Source: JAFDVL01 sp031409955
GTDB lineage: Bacteria > Acidobacteriota > Blastocatellia > RBC074
Reading direction: 5' to 3'
Assembly (NCBI GenBank): GCA_031409955.1
Contig: JANNYF010000120.1
Coordinates: forward strand, 62,001-126,000
Length of the DNA: 64,000 nt
Under the pieces are notes generated by a model. That model was not told the origin of the DNA, did not search any database, and saw nothing but the letters and a program-made list of their open reading frames with translations. This document shows, in pieces, positions 33,101 through 41,827 of the stretch. The position numbers and the translations under genes are program-made. Within the stretch, counting starts at the first letter, position 1. Every line of letters starts with the position of its first letter.

Positions 33101-36013
33101 CCACGCCTTGGAAAGTTCAGCATCCCAACGTTTGCTGGCCTCGGCAAACTTCTCAGGATCAATCACCGTGCCGACATAAAAGAGCGTGTGCTTCGGTAAC
33201 AAATCGCGCGGCGCACCCAGCTCCGTCACTTTGAAAGGTCGCACGGATTTGACGATGTCATTGTCGCTCACCACGACGTGAAAGACCGAATCCCATGCAC
33301 TCGGCGATAAGCGCACCGCACCGGTTTCCGCGCCGAGTGATTTCGTAACCATTTCGTTCATCACCGCATCAGTCGGGTCTTTCTCTTTCGCGTCGTCCCC
33401 CGCCAACAAATTTTTAAGCAGGGTGTCAAGTTGACTGAAGAACACGATCTCGCCGGACTCAGCTTTGATGCGGTCATACGATTTGTTGCTGGTGATGGTT
33501 GGCTTGTCTGTTTTGAGGACGTCAAGCAAGGCCTCGCGCGTTGGTGCCAAAACTGCCGTCTCGCCCAAATACGCGACATAAATTCGTTCCTGGCTGGTCG
33601 CGTCAATGCCGACGTAGCCTAGTTTTTCGATCACGGTCACAGGCAAATTGCCAAGCTTTTCCTGCCGCGCATACACCGACGAACCGCCAGCAAACATTGC
33701 TGGCCGCGAAGTGCCAGTCTTGCTAACGGTGCTGGCGAGATCGCTGATCGCATTGATCGCATAAAACATCAACGGCATCACCGCAGGCGTAATGGAAGCA
33801 AACCGCGAGCCGATGGAAACAATCGGTACGAACGAATCAAAGCCACCGAAATCCGTTTGGTACATCGTCAACGTGCGCTCAAAGCGCGCGCGATCTGTGA
33901 CGCGCACAATGACGGCACTGTGCGCCATTGCGCTTGTATTGCTGTCTTTTGCAGCACCTTTCTCATCAGGCTTATTAGACCAGGCGGCCATTGAGATTGG
34001 CGCTTTGAGATCAATGCCGAGCGTTTGGCTGGCACTACCGGTAATGCTAGTGTTCAGCTTGTTTGCCAACTGCGCTTTGATCTGATTCAGCATCAGTGCA
34101 AACGTCATTTGGTCGCGCACCGTTCCCATCTGAATGCCAGACAGCGCAGCATCCAGATTGTTGATCGTTTGCTCAAAATTCGGCGCGGTCAAATACAGCG
34201 TCGCGTTGCTGGGGAACAGCGTTTCGCCGGTGGTCGGCACAGTTTGCAACTTTGCCATATCAAGGCTGATCGAGTTGGTTGGTGCTTCTGTTTTCAGCGT
34301 CGCTTTGGCCCATTGTTTGAGACGATCATTTTTGTTCGCTTCGTCCAGAATCGTGCGGCGAGCGGCAGCATCTTTTGCGGTTGCCCAACGGTCACGGAAT
34401 TTGATTTTACTGAGCGCGTCTTCAAGTTCGATCACGCTGCTCCATAGTTTTGTCAGTTCAGGTTGAGCCTTATAAATTGCGGGCGGCGTTGAAGCAGGCG
34501 AAGAGCTTTCCGTCAAGCTATAGCTGACCGGAACTCCACCCGGGACGCCGCGCGGAATTTCTTGCGGCGGCGTTTGCCGCGCGTTCTTTTTCGCGCCGTT
34601 ACCGCTGGGCATTGGCATGGGAGGCGGTGGTGGCGGCGGCGCTGAAGACGTGCCTCCGCGAATCGTCATCACGCCTTTCGACGCCAGCAATTTGTCGTAT
34701 CGTGCGCCCAATGTTTTTTGCCGCTCTTCAAGTTGTGACGTCATGGCTGGCGTAGCTAATTCACCAAGCGCGTGAATCGCCCACAGTTCCGCATCCGTGC
34801 CAAGCATTTTCACCAACTCCGGCACGTCTTCAGTTGAGCGACGCAAGCGAATCGCTTCCAGCGTGTGACCGATGATGTGAACGCTGTCAGTGCTGAACAA
34901 TTTGGCGTACGGCAGGCGCAAGCCTTTGAGCGGAAAAACAACCGCCATTCGCAAGCCTGTTTGTTGAAGCGCGGGATCGTCACTCTTGAGCAATTCTTCT
35001 GCAATTTCGCGCGCGCCTTCATCGCTCATCAATGCTGCGACGCGCAACAATGCGCCGTTCGCTTCGACCAACTGGGGAAGCTTGCTTTTGATGGCAGCAA
35101 GGCTGGTCGCACCACGTTCCGCCAAAGCTTTCGCCGCACTGTTGCTACAAAATATATCCTTGTCCGTCAACGCCCAAACCAAAGCGTCGGTGAATCGGAC
35201 GTCTGACGATTTGCCCAACGCCGTGATCGCTGTGGCACGCATATTTGGGTCGTAATCGGTGAGCATTTCCAGCGCGATTTCAGGTGTTTTGCTGGCTAAT
35301 TCCACGATGCGTTTGGTGACTTCAGCGGTTGGTTCTTTGGCAGTATGAATGGCTTCGCTCAGGCGGGCAGCTTCGGCATCTTTTTCAGCTTTGGTTCCGG
35401 TGGCGAGTTTCGTACGCAACGCCTCAAACTCTTCATCCCAATGCCCCGCGACATTGAAACGCACAGACATCATCAGTCGTTTGAACTGTGGCTCCAGCTT
35501 GTCCTGTGCTTCCGGCAAAGTCGTCAAGACAAAGTTATAGGCGAGCGGCCCAACCTGCGTGACCCAATATATCTGGCGGACGGTTCCATTATCGCCTTCC
35601 AGTTCGTAGCTGATTTCCCGGCCTTCGACGCCACCAATCAATACGGGCCGCACGACAAAGCTTTCCAACTTGACGGGTGCTTTGCGCAACTGTTGCAGGA
35701 TCGCGGTCGTGTAATTCGCTACGCCGTACCCTTCGGGAATCTTCTCGGTGATAATTTTGATGGTTTCTACGCCCATCTTCGCGCCAAAAGAAATCGTGCT
35801 TTCCCCATTCAGCGTTTCTATCCAATGCGCCGGACGCCAGAGCGAAAAACCCTGTTTCTTATCCACGAAGCGGGTGAATTCGCCTGCTGGCAACGCATAC
35901 GTTTCCCACTGAGCAATGCGGTTCTTACGGTCTTCATCCTCGGTTATTCGAGCAATCGAAATACCGGGCAAAAGGGCAACGAGAAGAAGGGAGATGTATT
36001 TGATTTTACTCAT
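30146..36013 (-). CDS. giant exported protein: HEAT-like repeats, transglutaminase core, C-terminal TPRs
   Basis: A 1955-residue protein with a signal peptide (ISLLLVALLPGISIA). Residues about 230-440 look like HEAT-type helical repeats (DYDPNMRATAITALGKSSD, VRFTDALVWALTDKD). A Pro-rich linker lies near 465 (PPPPPPPMPMPSGNG). Residues about 580-1200 form a long region resembling DUF3352-type exported proteins. A transglutaminase-like domain follows with Cys1348 (ADCLEHAELYVALARSLG), His1382 (GAHAWVEVY) and Asp1396 (WVEIDPTWG), an intact catalytic triad. The last 270 residues are TPR repeats, ending in a Lys/Glu-rich tail. Its likely place is the periplasm, acting on or binding proteins; the substrate is unknown. 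I found no frameshift. Confidence 0.8.
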   Translation of the reverse strand: MSKIKYISLLLVALLPGISIARITEDEDRKNRIAQWETYALPAGEFTRFVDKKQGFSLWRPAHWIETLNGESTISFGAKMGVETIKIITEKIPEGYGVANYTTAILQQLRKAPVKLESFVVRPVLIGGVEGREISYELEGDNGTVRQIYWVTQVGPLAYNFVLTTLPEAQDKLEPQFKRLMMSVRFNVAGHWDEEFEALRTKLATGTKAEKDAEAARLSEAIHTAKEPTAEVTKRIVELASKTPEIALEMLTDYDPNMRATAITALGKSSDVRFTDALVWALTDKDIFCSNSAAKALAERGATSLAAIKSKLPQLVEANGALLRVAALMSDEGAREIAEELLKSDDPALQQTGLRMAVVFPLKGLRLPYAKLFSTDSVHIIGHTLEAIRLRRSTEDVPELVKMLGTDAELWAIHALGELATPAMTSQLEERQKTLGARYDKLLASKGVMTIRGGTSSAPPPPPPPMPMPSGNGAKKNARQTPPQEIPRGVPGGVPVSYSLTESSSPASTPPAIYKAQPELTKLWSSVIELEDALSKIKFRDRWATAKDAAARRTILDEANKNDRLKQWAKATLKTEAPTNSISLDMAKLQTVPTTGETLFPSNATLYLTAPNFEQTINNLDAALSGIQMGTVRDQMTFALMLNQIKAQLANKLNTSITGSASQTLGIDLKAPISMAAWSNKPDEKGAAKDSNTSAMAHSAVIVRVTDRARFERTLTMYQTDFGGFDSFVPIVSIGSRFASITPAVMPLMFYAINAISDLASTVSKTGTSRPAMFAGGSSVYARQEKLGNLPVTVIEKLGYVGIDATSQERIYVAYLGETAVLAPTREALLDVLKTDKPTITSNKSYDRIKAESGEIVFFSQLDTLLKNLLAGDDAKEKDPTDAVMNEMVTKSLGAETGAVRLSPSAWDSVFHVVVSDNDIVKSVRPFKVTELGAPRDLLPKHTLFYVGTVIDPEKFAEASKRWDAELSKAWKASGKEPKKEKTNGAFSQLFSTFQTVIAPHLQGEVSFALTNVSGIFNGKSKLPAMVMALKLKNDTLAKMARTGLVSLVFKRVPNETVLNSPVFKIADEEDSFYTTITDNYFLVADSLETLKSLGGKDTFATARDFTVPAGLAPERLALFSTLSMDAAFADVRTIFGKNQSKDDTTNEFIDRMSAWAHAFHSYRMLVAFADDKTLEGQLGVSFDREGRYNVGAMNRSEFDLENALIAPKGVNILKSTRVESLKLKVSTKQPGVIARVKEDLSKFAWQKVEPNVTESSLVFTSHERRIPEKLTVKLPVKGVDLEPYLKATYRINSNSPEIIQLAKEIAGKDRDGRSIARKIGAWTFENLQWKRVSSTSVQTLASREADCLEHAELYVALARSLGLPARVVSGAAFSEGSFGAHAWVEVYLGQWVEIDPTWGLSEYVDATHLRFDGDGFIGYAQLNQVGLEIIETRMFVADYQRDPVKLVKEFALSKNEDSRSLVFDLELTTAQALGAGAFAKLEEKQRNTVIRAFDRAVDAISETGALGWGDKPGILSSEVKANRATILAVFGDQLLKLSLAARDGAWYVTEIEDADDGERTFADPLQNALDPAMNLVQIRSLQQTNPDRALKQLEMLIVAKGETLSLLLLKAKILRTKEFRRHLEAMKERASNEVKDGKPEAKPAVQKRPDEATALLETIAARWSESAPVHYALASAYQFDETTREQAIASYQRYTKLMPLDPRPWEILASLFENLNRLPEAESAFHEAIMRDRENIDRQAELVAFHLRQTQMDKAKASLTAMLKQAPETNAVFTSVDALIRSEDDDLSAEMAQHYEEVLLSVPKELSASADGLRGLAEAQRVQQKYDAAIKTLQKVVVLQPDGGERVVIAAIYREAKRFAPALVAADQAIKRDQENAGAHYERACALAQLGRKREAITALKKTLELNEGYAYNLAEESDLKSLAALPEFKALLPKDEEQAESDAKPEQSKAAKP

Positions 36014-36226
36014 CGAAAGACTCCGTAGGGGATAATTTTATGAATGGCTAAGAACTTAAAAATCCGGCCCCAACCGGATAAGCATAATCTACTCCGCTCA
36101 ATCGGACACAGCAAGGATTATTTTCTGCACTTACGGCCAAAACAAAACACTTGCATCACGTCCACGAAATGCTTACTCTGAGCCATACTTCTGTAGCGCT
36201 CAGCTTCAATAAACGAACACCACGAG

Positions 36227-37183
36227 ATGAAAATTAAGATTTGTTATCACGGAAATTGTTTTGACGGCGTGTCTTCTGCCGCTGTTTTTGGTCGCTTTTA
36301 TCGAGAGAAAATCCATTCCGATTGGGAGCAGACGTTTCAACCGATGATGCACCGCGCGGGCGCATTGTTTGACGAAGATGCGTTTGATGGTGACGAAAAC
36401 GCTATTGTAGATTTCAAATACAGCGCATCTGACCGGCTGACCTGGTGGTTCGATCATCACAAAAGCGCGTTTCTCACAACTGAGGACGAAGCGCATTTCA
36501 AAGCCTATACTGGCGGCAAAAAGTTTCTGAATGCCGATTACAAATCCTGCACCAAATTCATCGCGGACACGGCAGCAGAACGCTTCGGCTTTGATCCCGC
36601 GCCGATGAGTGAACTGATTCATTGGGCCAATGTGATTGACAGCGCAGCGTATAAAAACGCGGCGGAACCCGTTGAGATGGAAGCCCCCGCGTTCAAGCTG
36701 GCGTTGGTCATCGAAAGCGACCGCGATCCTGCGATGGCGACGAAAATCATTCACGATTTACAAGCCCGCTCGATGCTGGAAGTCGCGTCCTCGGCTTACG
36801 TGCAGGAACGCATCGCACCGCTCTATCAACGCCATCTGAACGCCATCGAAATCATCAGGCAGGAATCGCAATTGCGCGGGCCTGTGATTCACTTCGACAT
36901 CGGCGCGTACGGCAACATGGAAGGCTACAGCAAATTCATTCCGTACTACTTACACCCGGAAGCGACGTACAGCATCGGCGTGAGCCTGTCACCGTTTCGC
37001 TCGAAGATTTCAGTAGGCTCAAACCCTTGGGCGCTGAAACCACGGACGCATGATTTGGCGCAGATTTGTGAACGCTATGGCGGCGGCGGTCACGCAGTGG
37101 TTGCGGCCATTTCGCTTGCACCCGAAAGTATTGACGCCGCGCGCCGCATCGCAGCAGAGATTGTGCAGGAATTGCAAAACTGA
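36227..37183 (+). CDS. DHH family phosphoesterase
   Basis: A 318-residue protein. The N-terminus has CYHGNCFDGVSSAAV (Asp14), the DHH signature in WFDHHKSAF, and the C-terminus has the DHHA1 glycine-rich site YGGGGHAVVAA. This fits the cytoplasmic DHH/DHHA1 phosphoesterase class, which includes oligoribonucleases and cyclic-dinucleotide enzymes, but the exact substrate cannot be read here. It is divergent from the giant exported protein gene. Confidence 0.8.
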   Translation: MKIKICYHGNCFDGVSSAAVFGRFYREKIHSDWEQTFQPMMHRAGALFDEDAFDGDENAIVDFKYSASDRLTWWFDHHKSAFLTTEDEAHFKAYTGGKKFLNADYKSCTKFIADTAAERFGFDPAPMSELIHWANVIDSAAYKNAAEPVEMEAPAFKLALVIESDRDPAMATKIIHDLQARSMLEVASSAYVQERIAPLYQRHLNAIEIIRQESQLRGPVIHFDIGAYGNMEGYSKFIPYYLHPEATYSIGVSLSPFRSKISVGSNPWALKPRTHDLAQICERYGGGGHAVVAAISLAPESIDAARRIAAEIVQELQN

Positions 37184-37512
37184 CCGACAATTTTCTCATC
37201 CTTGTCAAAGACCGCTTACGAATGGCCCACGCCTTTTCCATTTTGTGATGTCTGTGGTAGTATCCATCACGCTTTATGCCGGAAAGCTTCTACTAACGCT
37301 GTTTGCAGAACTCAGAATTGCCACTGGACCTTGCGAGCCTCATTGAGCGGCAAAAGCTCAACGCGACTCCACGCAATCACCCTCAATCGCGTTTCAGACG
37401 GTAATGGAAATGTGGTTTGTGCTTGATCCGCACGGAGGGAGACGTTAGTTGTGAAGTAACATTTAACCTTCAACCAAAGGAGAGAACACGATCCCCAAGG
37501 AGTATCGGTTTT
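37184..37512. other. leader region upstream of the 3D-domain gene
   Basis: 329 bases with no convincing ORF. The end carries two AAGGAG-like sites, the second 11 bases before the ATG at 37513. Leaders of 3D/RlpA-like wall genes sometimes hold a c-di-AMP riboswitch; I looked for its conserved blocks and did not find them. Confidence 0.4.
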
Positions 37513-38175
37513 ATGTGTAGTACAAACTTTGTCCCCCGCGCCCTCACCTGCGCATCGTTCTTCATCATCTTAGGGATTAGCGTCAGCGCCCAAACACAAC
37601 CGCATTTGGTAGGCAACGCTTGGAAAGCTTCTGCGAAACCTGCGGTAGAAACTCCTAGCAATCCCGCCAAGGTAGTTCCAGTCACGCAGGCTGAAACTTC
37701 CGCCAAAGATCAATCTAAACCTTTGCAATCTTCCTGGACTTCAACGACACCTGTTGAGCCGAACATCTTGCCCGCGAACCCGCTTCTTGAATTGGAGGCG
37801 GAAGTTTCGGTGGTGCGGTCAGCCAAACTGGCTGTCATGGACTCGGCGGGCGGTGACGATTTAGTCGGAATTGAACCACCGCGCACTTTTCAAGCGACCG
37901 CATACAGCTTGCGCGGCATCATGCGATCAGGCGCTTACGTCCGACGCGGCGTGATTGCTGCTGATCCGCGCGTGCTGCCACTGGGCAGTGTCGTTCACCT
38001 CAAAGCGGGAACCTATACCGGCCTTTATACCGTCCAGGACACCGGCTCCGCCATTAAGGGCAAACGCATTGATGTATGGATGGGGTCATCCCGCGAAGCC
38101 CGGAGCTTCGGGCGACAAAACGTCCGACTGACGGTTCTCAAATACGGCGGAAAGCGCAAACCCAAATCCAAATAA
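37513..38175 (+). CDS. exported 3D-domain (Asp-Asp-Asp) protein
   Basis: A 220-residue protein starting at ATG 37513 with a signal peptide (ALTCASFFIILGISVSAQ). A Ser/Pro-rich linker leads to a C-terminal 3D domain of about 95 residues: FQATAYSL, GVIAADPRVLPLGS and VQDTGSAIKGKRIDVWM, with three conserved aspartates. The fold is a double-psi beta-barrel related to MltA and RlpA, found in peptidoglycan-acting proteins. It is followed by an intrinsic terminator. Confidence 0.87.
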   Translation: MCSTNFVPRALTCASFFIILGISVSAQTQPHLVGNAWKASAKPAVETPSNPAKVVPVTQAETSAKDQSKPLQSSWTSTTPVEPNILPANPLLELEAEVSVVRSAKLAVMDSAGGDDLVGIEPPRTFQATAYSLRGIMRSGAYVRRGVIAADPRVLPLGSVVHLKAGTYTGLYTVQDTGSAIKGKRIDVWMGSSREARSFGRQNVRLTVLKYGGKRKPKSK

Positions 38176-38204
38176 AGGCCAAAAGTCTTCTGCCTAAAAC
38201 ACGG

Positions 38205-38238
38205 ATCGCCGCTGAATTTTTATCCAGCGGCGATTTTC
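38205..38238 (+). terminator. intrinsic terminator after the 3D-domain gene
   Basis: ATCGCCGCTG (38205-38214) and CAGCGGCGAT (38225-38234) form a perfect 10-bp GC-rich stem with a 10-base loop, followed by TTTT. It also faces the end of the convergent nitrilase-family gene and may serve both strands. Confidence 0.75.
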
Positions 38239-38262
38239 ATTTCTGCAACTCTGATTCTGCTA

Positions 38263-39390
38263 TCAAGCAACTTTACTTGGTGATGAATTGACTAGGTTTT
38301 CGGGAAAGTCAGGCATCATTTCTTTGGGCACGCCTTCTGTTGTAGGCAACGATGTCGTCAGCAATTTGGAGTCGTCTAATGGGTTCGGAGCTAAAGCGGG
38401 AACGCTCGCCATTTCACCTGTCTTCAGGCGCAATTCAAACAGGTCAGGCCGATTGTAATGTCCGGTCACATCCATCATCATGCTTTCTTCGCGGATGCGA
38501 TTGAGGTTGATCCGCGCCATCACAATCGCCTCGTAATCGAAGGCTGGCCCGGCAATATACTTGCCATCCGGGCCAATCACCGCACTGCCACCATCCAGGA
38601 TCAATTTGTCCGGGTCATTGGCAATTTCGGCGATGGGCTCCAACTCTATAGGCAAATCCCGCGCGCGCATAATTGAGCCAGCGGCAATCACAAAGCTCCG
38701 TCCCTCGAACGCATAGTTCCGACAAGCAATCTGTTCCATCTCACCAATCGAAGACCACAGCGCCACGTGTAAATCTTCGCCTGCCTGATGCATGGCTTGG
38801 CGCGCGAGTGGCGTCCAATGCTCCCACGAAATCAATCCGCCAATGCGCCCAATTGATGTTCTGACCGAGCGCAAACCGCGCCCATCGCCTTGCCCAACGA
38901 TCAACCGTTCGCTGTAGGTCGGCAGCAACTTGCGATGATGATTGATGAGTTCTCCGGTAGGGCTAAAGGTCAGCATCGAACTGTACAGCGTTCCGCGCCC
39001 AGAGCCTTCTGCGACTCGTTCACAGACGCCTACCACCAACGTTAACCGATACTCAGCCGCGACAGCCGACAGCGCTTCAGTGGTCGGCCCCGGCACGACC
39101 ACGCTGTTTTCGACTAATCGGGCGTAGAGCTTTTTCACGGGTGGGTGATTCCATACCGCCACGTCGCGGCAAAATTCCAGCCACGCCGGATACCCCGGCA
39201 ACCAGGCTTCTGGAAAGACAACGAGTTGTGCTTTCTTCAGTGCAGATTCAGCAATCAAGTTGAGCGCCTTTGCCAAACTGGCTTCCAGATTCATGAACAC
39301 TGGCGTTGCCTGCACAGCAGCGACTGTAACCATGCGCGGCATCAAAAGTGTGCCGGAAGAAGCTGATGATGCTCCAAACGAATTAGACAT
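38263..39390 (-). CDS. nitrilase-family protein with Ser at the catalytic Cys position
   Basis: A 375-residue carbon-nitrogen hydrolase. I start it at ATG 39390, which has GAGGG about 8 bases upstream. The nitrilase-branch layout is clear: Glu61 in VFPEAWLPGYP, Lys154 in HHRKLLPTYSE, and the third catalytic block LISWEHWTPLAR, where nitrilases read C-W-E. Here the codon at 38829-38827 is TCG, serine 188. A second usual cysteine (EGRCFV) is also serine (EGRSFV). Spacing between catalytic positions is normal. It may be a non-catalytic family member, or an enzyme with altered chemistry. It stands alone between convergent and divergent neighbours. Confidence 0.85.
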   Translation of the reverse strand: MSNSFGASSASSGTLLMPRMVTVAAVQATPVFMNLEASLAKALNLIAESALKKAQLVVFPEAWLPGYPAWLEFCRDVAVWNHPPVKKLYARLVENSVVVPGPTTEALSAVAAEYRLTLVVGVCERVAEGSGRGTLYSSMLTFSPTGELINHHRKLLPTYSERLIVGQGDGRGLRSVRTSIGRIGGLISWEHWTPLARQAMHQAGEDLHVALWSSIGEMEQIACRNYAFEGRSFVIAAGSIMRARDLPIELEPIAEIANDPDKLILDGGSAVIGPDGKYIAGPAFDYEAIVMARINLNRIREESMMMDVTGHYNRPDLFELRLKTGEMASVPALAPNPLDDSKLLTTSLPTTEGVPKEMMPDFPENLVNSSPSKVA

Positions 39391-39734
39391 GAATTTGCCC
39401 TCAAGTTGCATCTGCCATCAAGCCCTATAAGACTTCTCCAAATCGGGTATCGGCGGCGAAGCTGCGAAAAGCAAGTTCGCAGAAGACTATTCTTTATCAC
39501 TGCCCCTGTTTTTTCGCAACCTTTTCTTTTTGTGGGACTTAATCAAGGTCAGGTGTTTATAAATGCTTAAATCTTTCGTGGGGCAATAGTGAGATTAGGG
39601 CGAAACGGGCGCGGATGATACTAAATCAACGCAGCGAACTCAAGCTTGACAGAGGTGGGAGCGATCCCTATACTTCCCGCTTTGTGTTTGAGCCTAAATA
39701 GTTATCCAGTGCAAGTAAGAGGAGAAGTTTTGTC
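39391..39734. other. rpsT upstream region
   Basis: 344 bases between divergent genes. The distal part holds no ORF or repeat that I can identify. The proximal part holds the rpsT promoter (39646-39674) and a ribosome binding site AAGAGGAG ending at 39724. Confidence 0.5.
39646..39674 (+). promoter_or_regulatory. sigma70 promoter of rpsT
   Basis: TTGACA (39646-39651), a 17-base spacer and TATACT (39669-39674), a perfect -35 and a -10 one base from consensus. The start codon of rpsT is 61 bases downstream. It is the strongest promoter match I found in the window. Confidence 0.75.
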
Positions 39735-40004
39735 ATGCCCAATCATGTATCAGCAGAAAAGCGCGACCGCCAAAATGCCAAATCCAATGCGTTAAATACT
39801 GCCAGCCGCACCAAGCTGCGCGGCGCAATCAAGAAATTGCGCACGGCAATTGCCGCCAAAAATGCGACCACTGCGCAAGAGTTGTTGCCGACGACCATTT
39901 CCGCCATTGATAAGGCGATTCAAAAAGGCGTGCTGCATCGCAACACCGCCGCGCGCCACAAATCTCGGTTGACTGGTCACGTCAACGCGCTCGCTGCGAA
40001 ATAG
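39735..40004 (+). CDS. rpsT: 30S ribosomal protein S20
   Basis: An 89-residue basic protein of the small ribosomal subunit that binds the 5' domain of 16S rRNA. It shows the S20 pattern: AEKRDRQNAKSNALN at the N-terminus, helices rich in Lys/Arg/Ala, and IQKGVLHRNTAARHKSRL near the C-terminus. It is transcribed alone from its own promoter and followed by a terminator. Confidence 0.97.
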   Translation: MPNHVSAEKRDRQNAKSNALNTASRTKLRGAIKKLRTAIAAKNATTAQELLPTTISAIDKAIQKGVLHRNTAARHKSRLTGHVNALAAK

Positions 40005-40033
40005 TTTTTCCCCCCACAAGATAGCGGTCGTTT

Positions 40034-40082
40034 ATGAGGTTAGATGTCAGGCCACTGGCACCTGACCTCATCGTATTTTTTG
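40034..40082 (+). terminator. intrinsic terminator after rpsT
   Basis: GTCAGG and CCTGAC form the upper stem, extended below by ATGAGG with CTCAT across a bulge, followed by a run of six T residues ending at 40081. It begins 30 bases after the rpsT stop. Confidence 0.75.
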
Positions 40083-40091
40083 GAGTCAGCA

Positions 40092-41816
40092 ATGAACGCT
40101 TTTCTCCGTACACTCCTTTCCTTTCTCGCCGCCGCAACCATCACATTTCCGCTCTCTGCGCAGACGAAAGCTTCGTCTACCGCCGCCGATCTCGCACTCA
40201 TCAATGGACGCATTTGGACAGGCGACGAAACAACTCCGTGGGCGGAAGCTGTCGCCATCAAGGGCAACCAGATTTTACACGTTGGCAAATACGCTGCGAT
40301 CAAACCGTTCATTTCCCAACAAACAAAGGTCATTGATTTGGGAGGCCGCTTGGCTGCGCCGGGCTTCAACGATGCCCACACCCATTTCCTGGGCGGCTCG
40401 CTTGATTTGACCGAAGTGAATTTGAACGGCGCTCGCTCCCTGGAGCAAATGCAAGCGCGGGTTGCCGAATATACACGCCAACATCCCAATGAAACTTGGA
40501 TCACAGGCGCGGGTTGGGAATATTCGTATTTCCCCGGTCAACGCTTGCCAACGCGTGCCGATTTGGATGCGATAGTCAAAGATCGGCCTGTGTACTTGCG
40601 CGCTTACGACGGACACACGGGGTGGTGCAACAGCAAAGCATTGGAACTCGCGGGCATCACGCGCGACACCAAGTTTGAAGGGTTCGGAGAAATCGTCCGC
40701 GCTGAAAACGGCGAGCCGACTGGCGTGCTGAAAGAAGGAGCGCAATCGCTCGTGCGGCGGTTGGTTCACAATCCATCACAAGCAAAGAAACTAGACGCGC
40801 TGCGACAAGGCATGCAGCTCGCCGCCGCGCTCGGCATCACCAGCATTCAAAACGCCAGCGGCAGTGCCGACGACCTCGCGTTATATCAAGAGTTGCTCAA
40901 GCGCGGCGAATTGACGCTGCGGGTTTCGGTCGCATTTTCGATGGGGCGAAACTTACCTGACGACAAGCTTCAGCAGATGATCGCGCTCAAGAACCAGTAT
41001 CGCGGCGATGCGATGCTGCGCGCGGCGGCAGTGAAATTCGTGCTGGACGGTGTCATCGAGTCACACACAGCAGCGATGCTAGACCCCTACAGCGATGAGG
41101 CAACGGTGAAGGGCGAGCCTGCGTTCACGGCTGAAAACTACAATGATTTGGTGAGTCGTTGTTCGCGCGCAGGCTTTCAGATTTACACGCATGCCATCGG
41201 GGATCGCGCCGTGCGAATGGCGCTGGACGCATACGAAGCCATTCAGCGCGGCTTACAAAAACCAGATTTGCGTTCGCGCATCGAACACATCGAAGTTGTT
41301 TCTGCCCCCGATATTCCGCGCTTTGCGAAACTCGGCGTGCTGGCTTCGATGGAGCCGATTCACGCTGACCCAGACACGATTGAAGTGTGGGCGCGGGCTG
41401 TCGGAACAGAACGTGTGAACCGCGCGTTTGCCTGGAACGAATTGCGACAAAACGGTGCGCGCCTGGTCTTCAGCAGCGATTGGCCAGCCACGATCAGCGT
41501 TGATCCGATACGTGGTCTGCACAACGCTGTCAACCGCAAAACAATTGAGGGCAAACCGACGAGCGGCTGGATTCCCAAACAACGAATCACGGTTGAGCAG
41601 GCGTTGCGCGCCTACACCAGCGCAGGCGCGTATGCTTCGTTTGAAGAAAAACTGAAAGGAAAACTTGCGTCGGGAATGTTGGCGGACATCATCGTGTTTT
41701 CTAACGACCTCTTCAAAATTGATCCGCTGAAAATTCACGAAACGCGAGTTGTCTTGACGGTCTTCGATGGAAAAGTCATCTATCGCAATCAAGCACAGTT
41801 TGCGGAGACCAAGTAA
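40092..41816 (+). CDS. exported amidohydrolase (YtcJ-like)
   Basis: A 574-residue metal-dependent hydrolase of amidohydrolase family 3. The ATG at 40092 begins a signal peptide (NAFLRTLLSFLAAATITFPLSAQ); an upstream ATG at 40044 falls inside the rpsT terminator. Metal-site blocks are FNDAHTHF, FVLDGVIESHTAAM, THAIGDRAVRMALD and RIEHIEVV; the last Asp is in FSSDWPA. The family hydrolyses amide bonds in small molecules; the substrate is not evident. It is convergent with the SDR gene. Confidence 0.87.
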   Translation: MNAFLRTLLSFLAAATITFPLSAQTKASSTAADLALINGRIWTGDETTPWAEAVAIKGNQILHVGKYAAIKPFISQQTKVIDLGGRLAAPGFNDAHTHFLGGSLDLTEVNLNGARSLEQMQARVAEYTRQHPNETWITGAGWEYSYFPGQRLPTRADLDAIVKDRPVYLRAYDGHTGWCNSKALELAGITRDTKFEGFGEIVRAENGEPTGVLKEGAQSLVRRLVHNPSQAKKLDALRQGMQLAAALGITSIQNASGSADDLALYQELLKRGELTLRVSVAFSMGRNLPDDKLQQMIALKNQYRGDAMLRAAAVKFVLDGVIESHTAAMLDPYSDEATVKGEPAFTAENYNDLVSRCSRAGFQIYTHAIGDRAVRMALDAYEAIQRGLQKPDLRSRIEHIEVVSAPDIPRFAKLGVLASMEPIHADPDTIEVWARAVGTERVNRAFAWNELRQNGARLVFSSDWPATISVDPIRGLHNAVNRKTIEGKPTSGWIPKQRITVEQALRAYTSAGAYASFEEKLKGKLASGMLADIIVFSNDLFKIDPLKIHETRVVLTVFDGKVIYRNQAQFAETK

Positions 41817-41827
41817 AGCCATCGCAA

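Noticed and set aside
37184..37512. c-di-AMP (ydaO-type) riboswitch before the 3D-domain gene
   Set aside because: The gene type is a usual target, but I could not find the conserved ydaO blocks; only a GGAGGGA near 37433 is vaguely similar.
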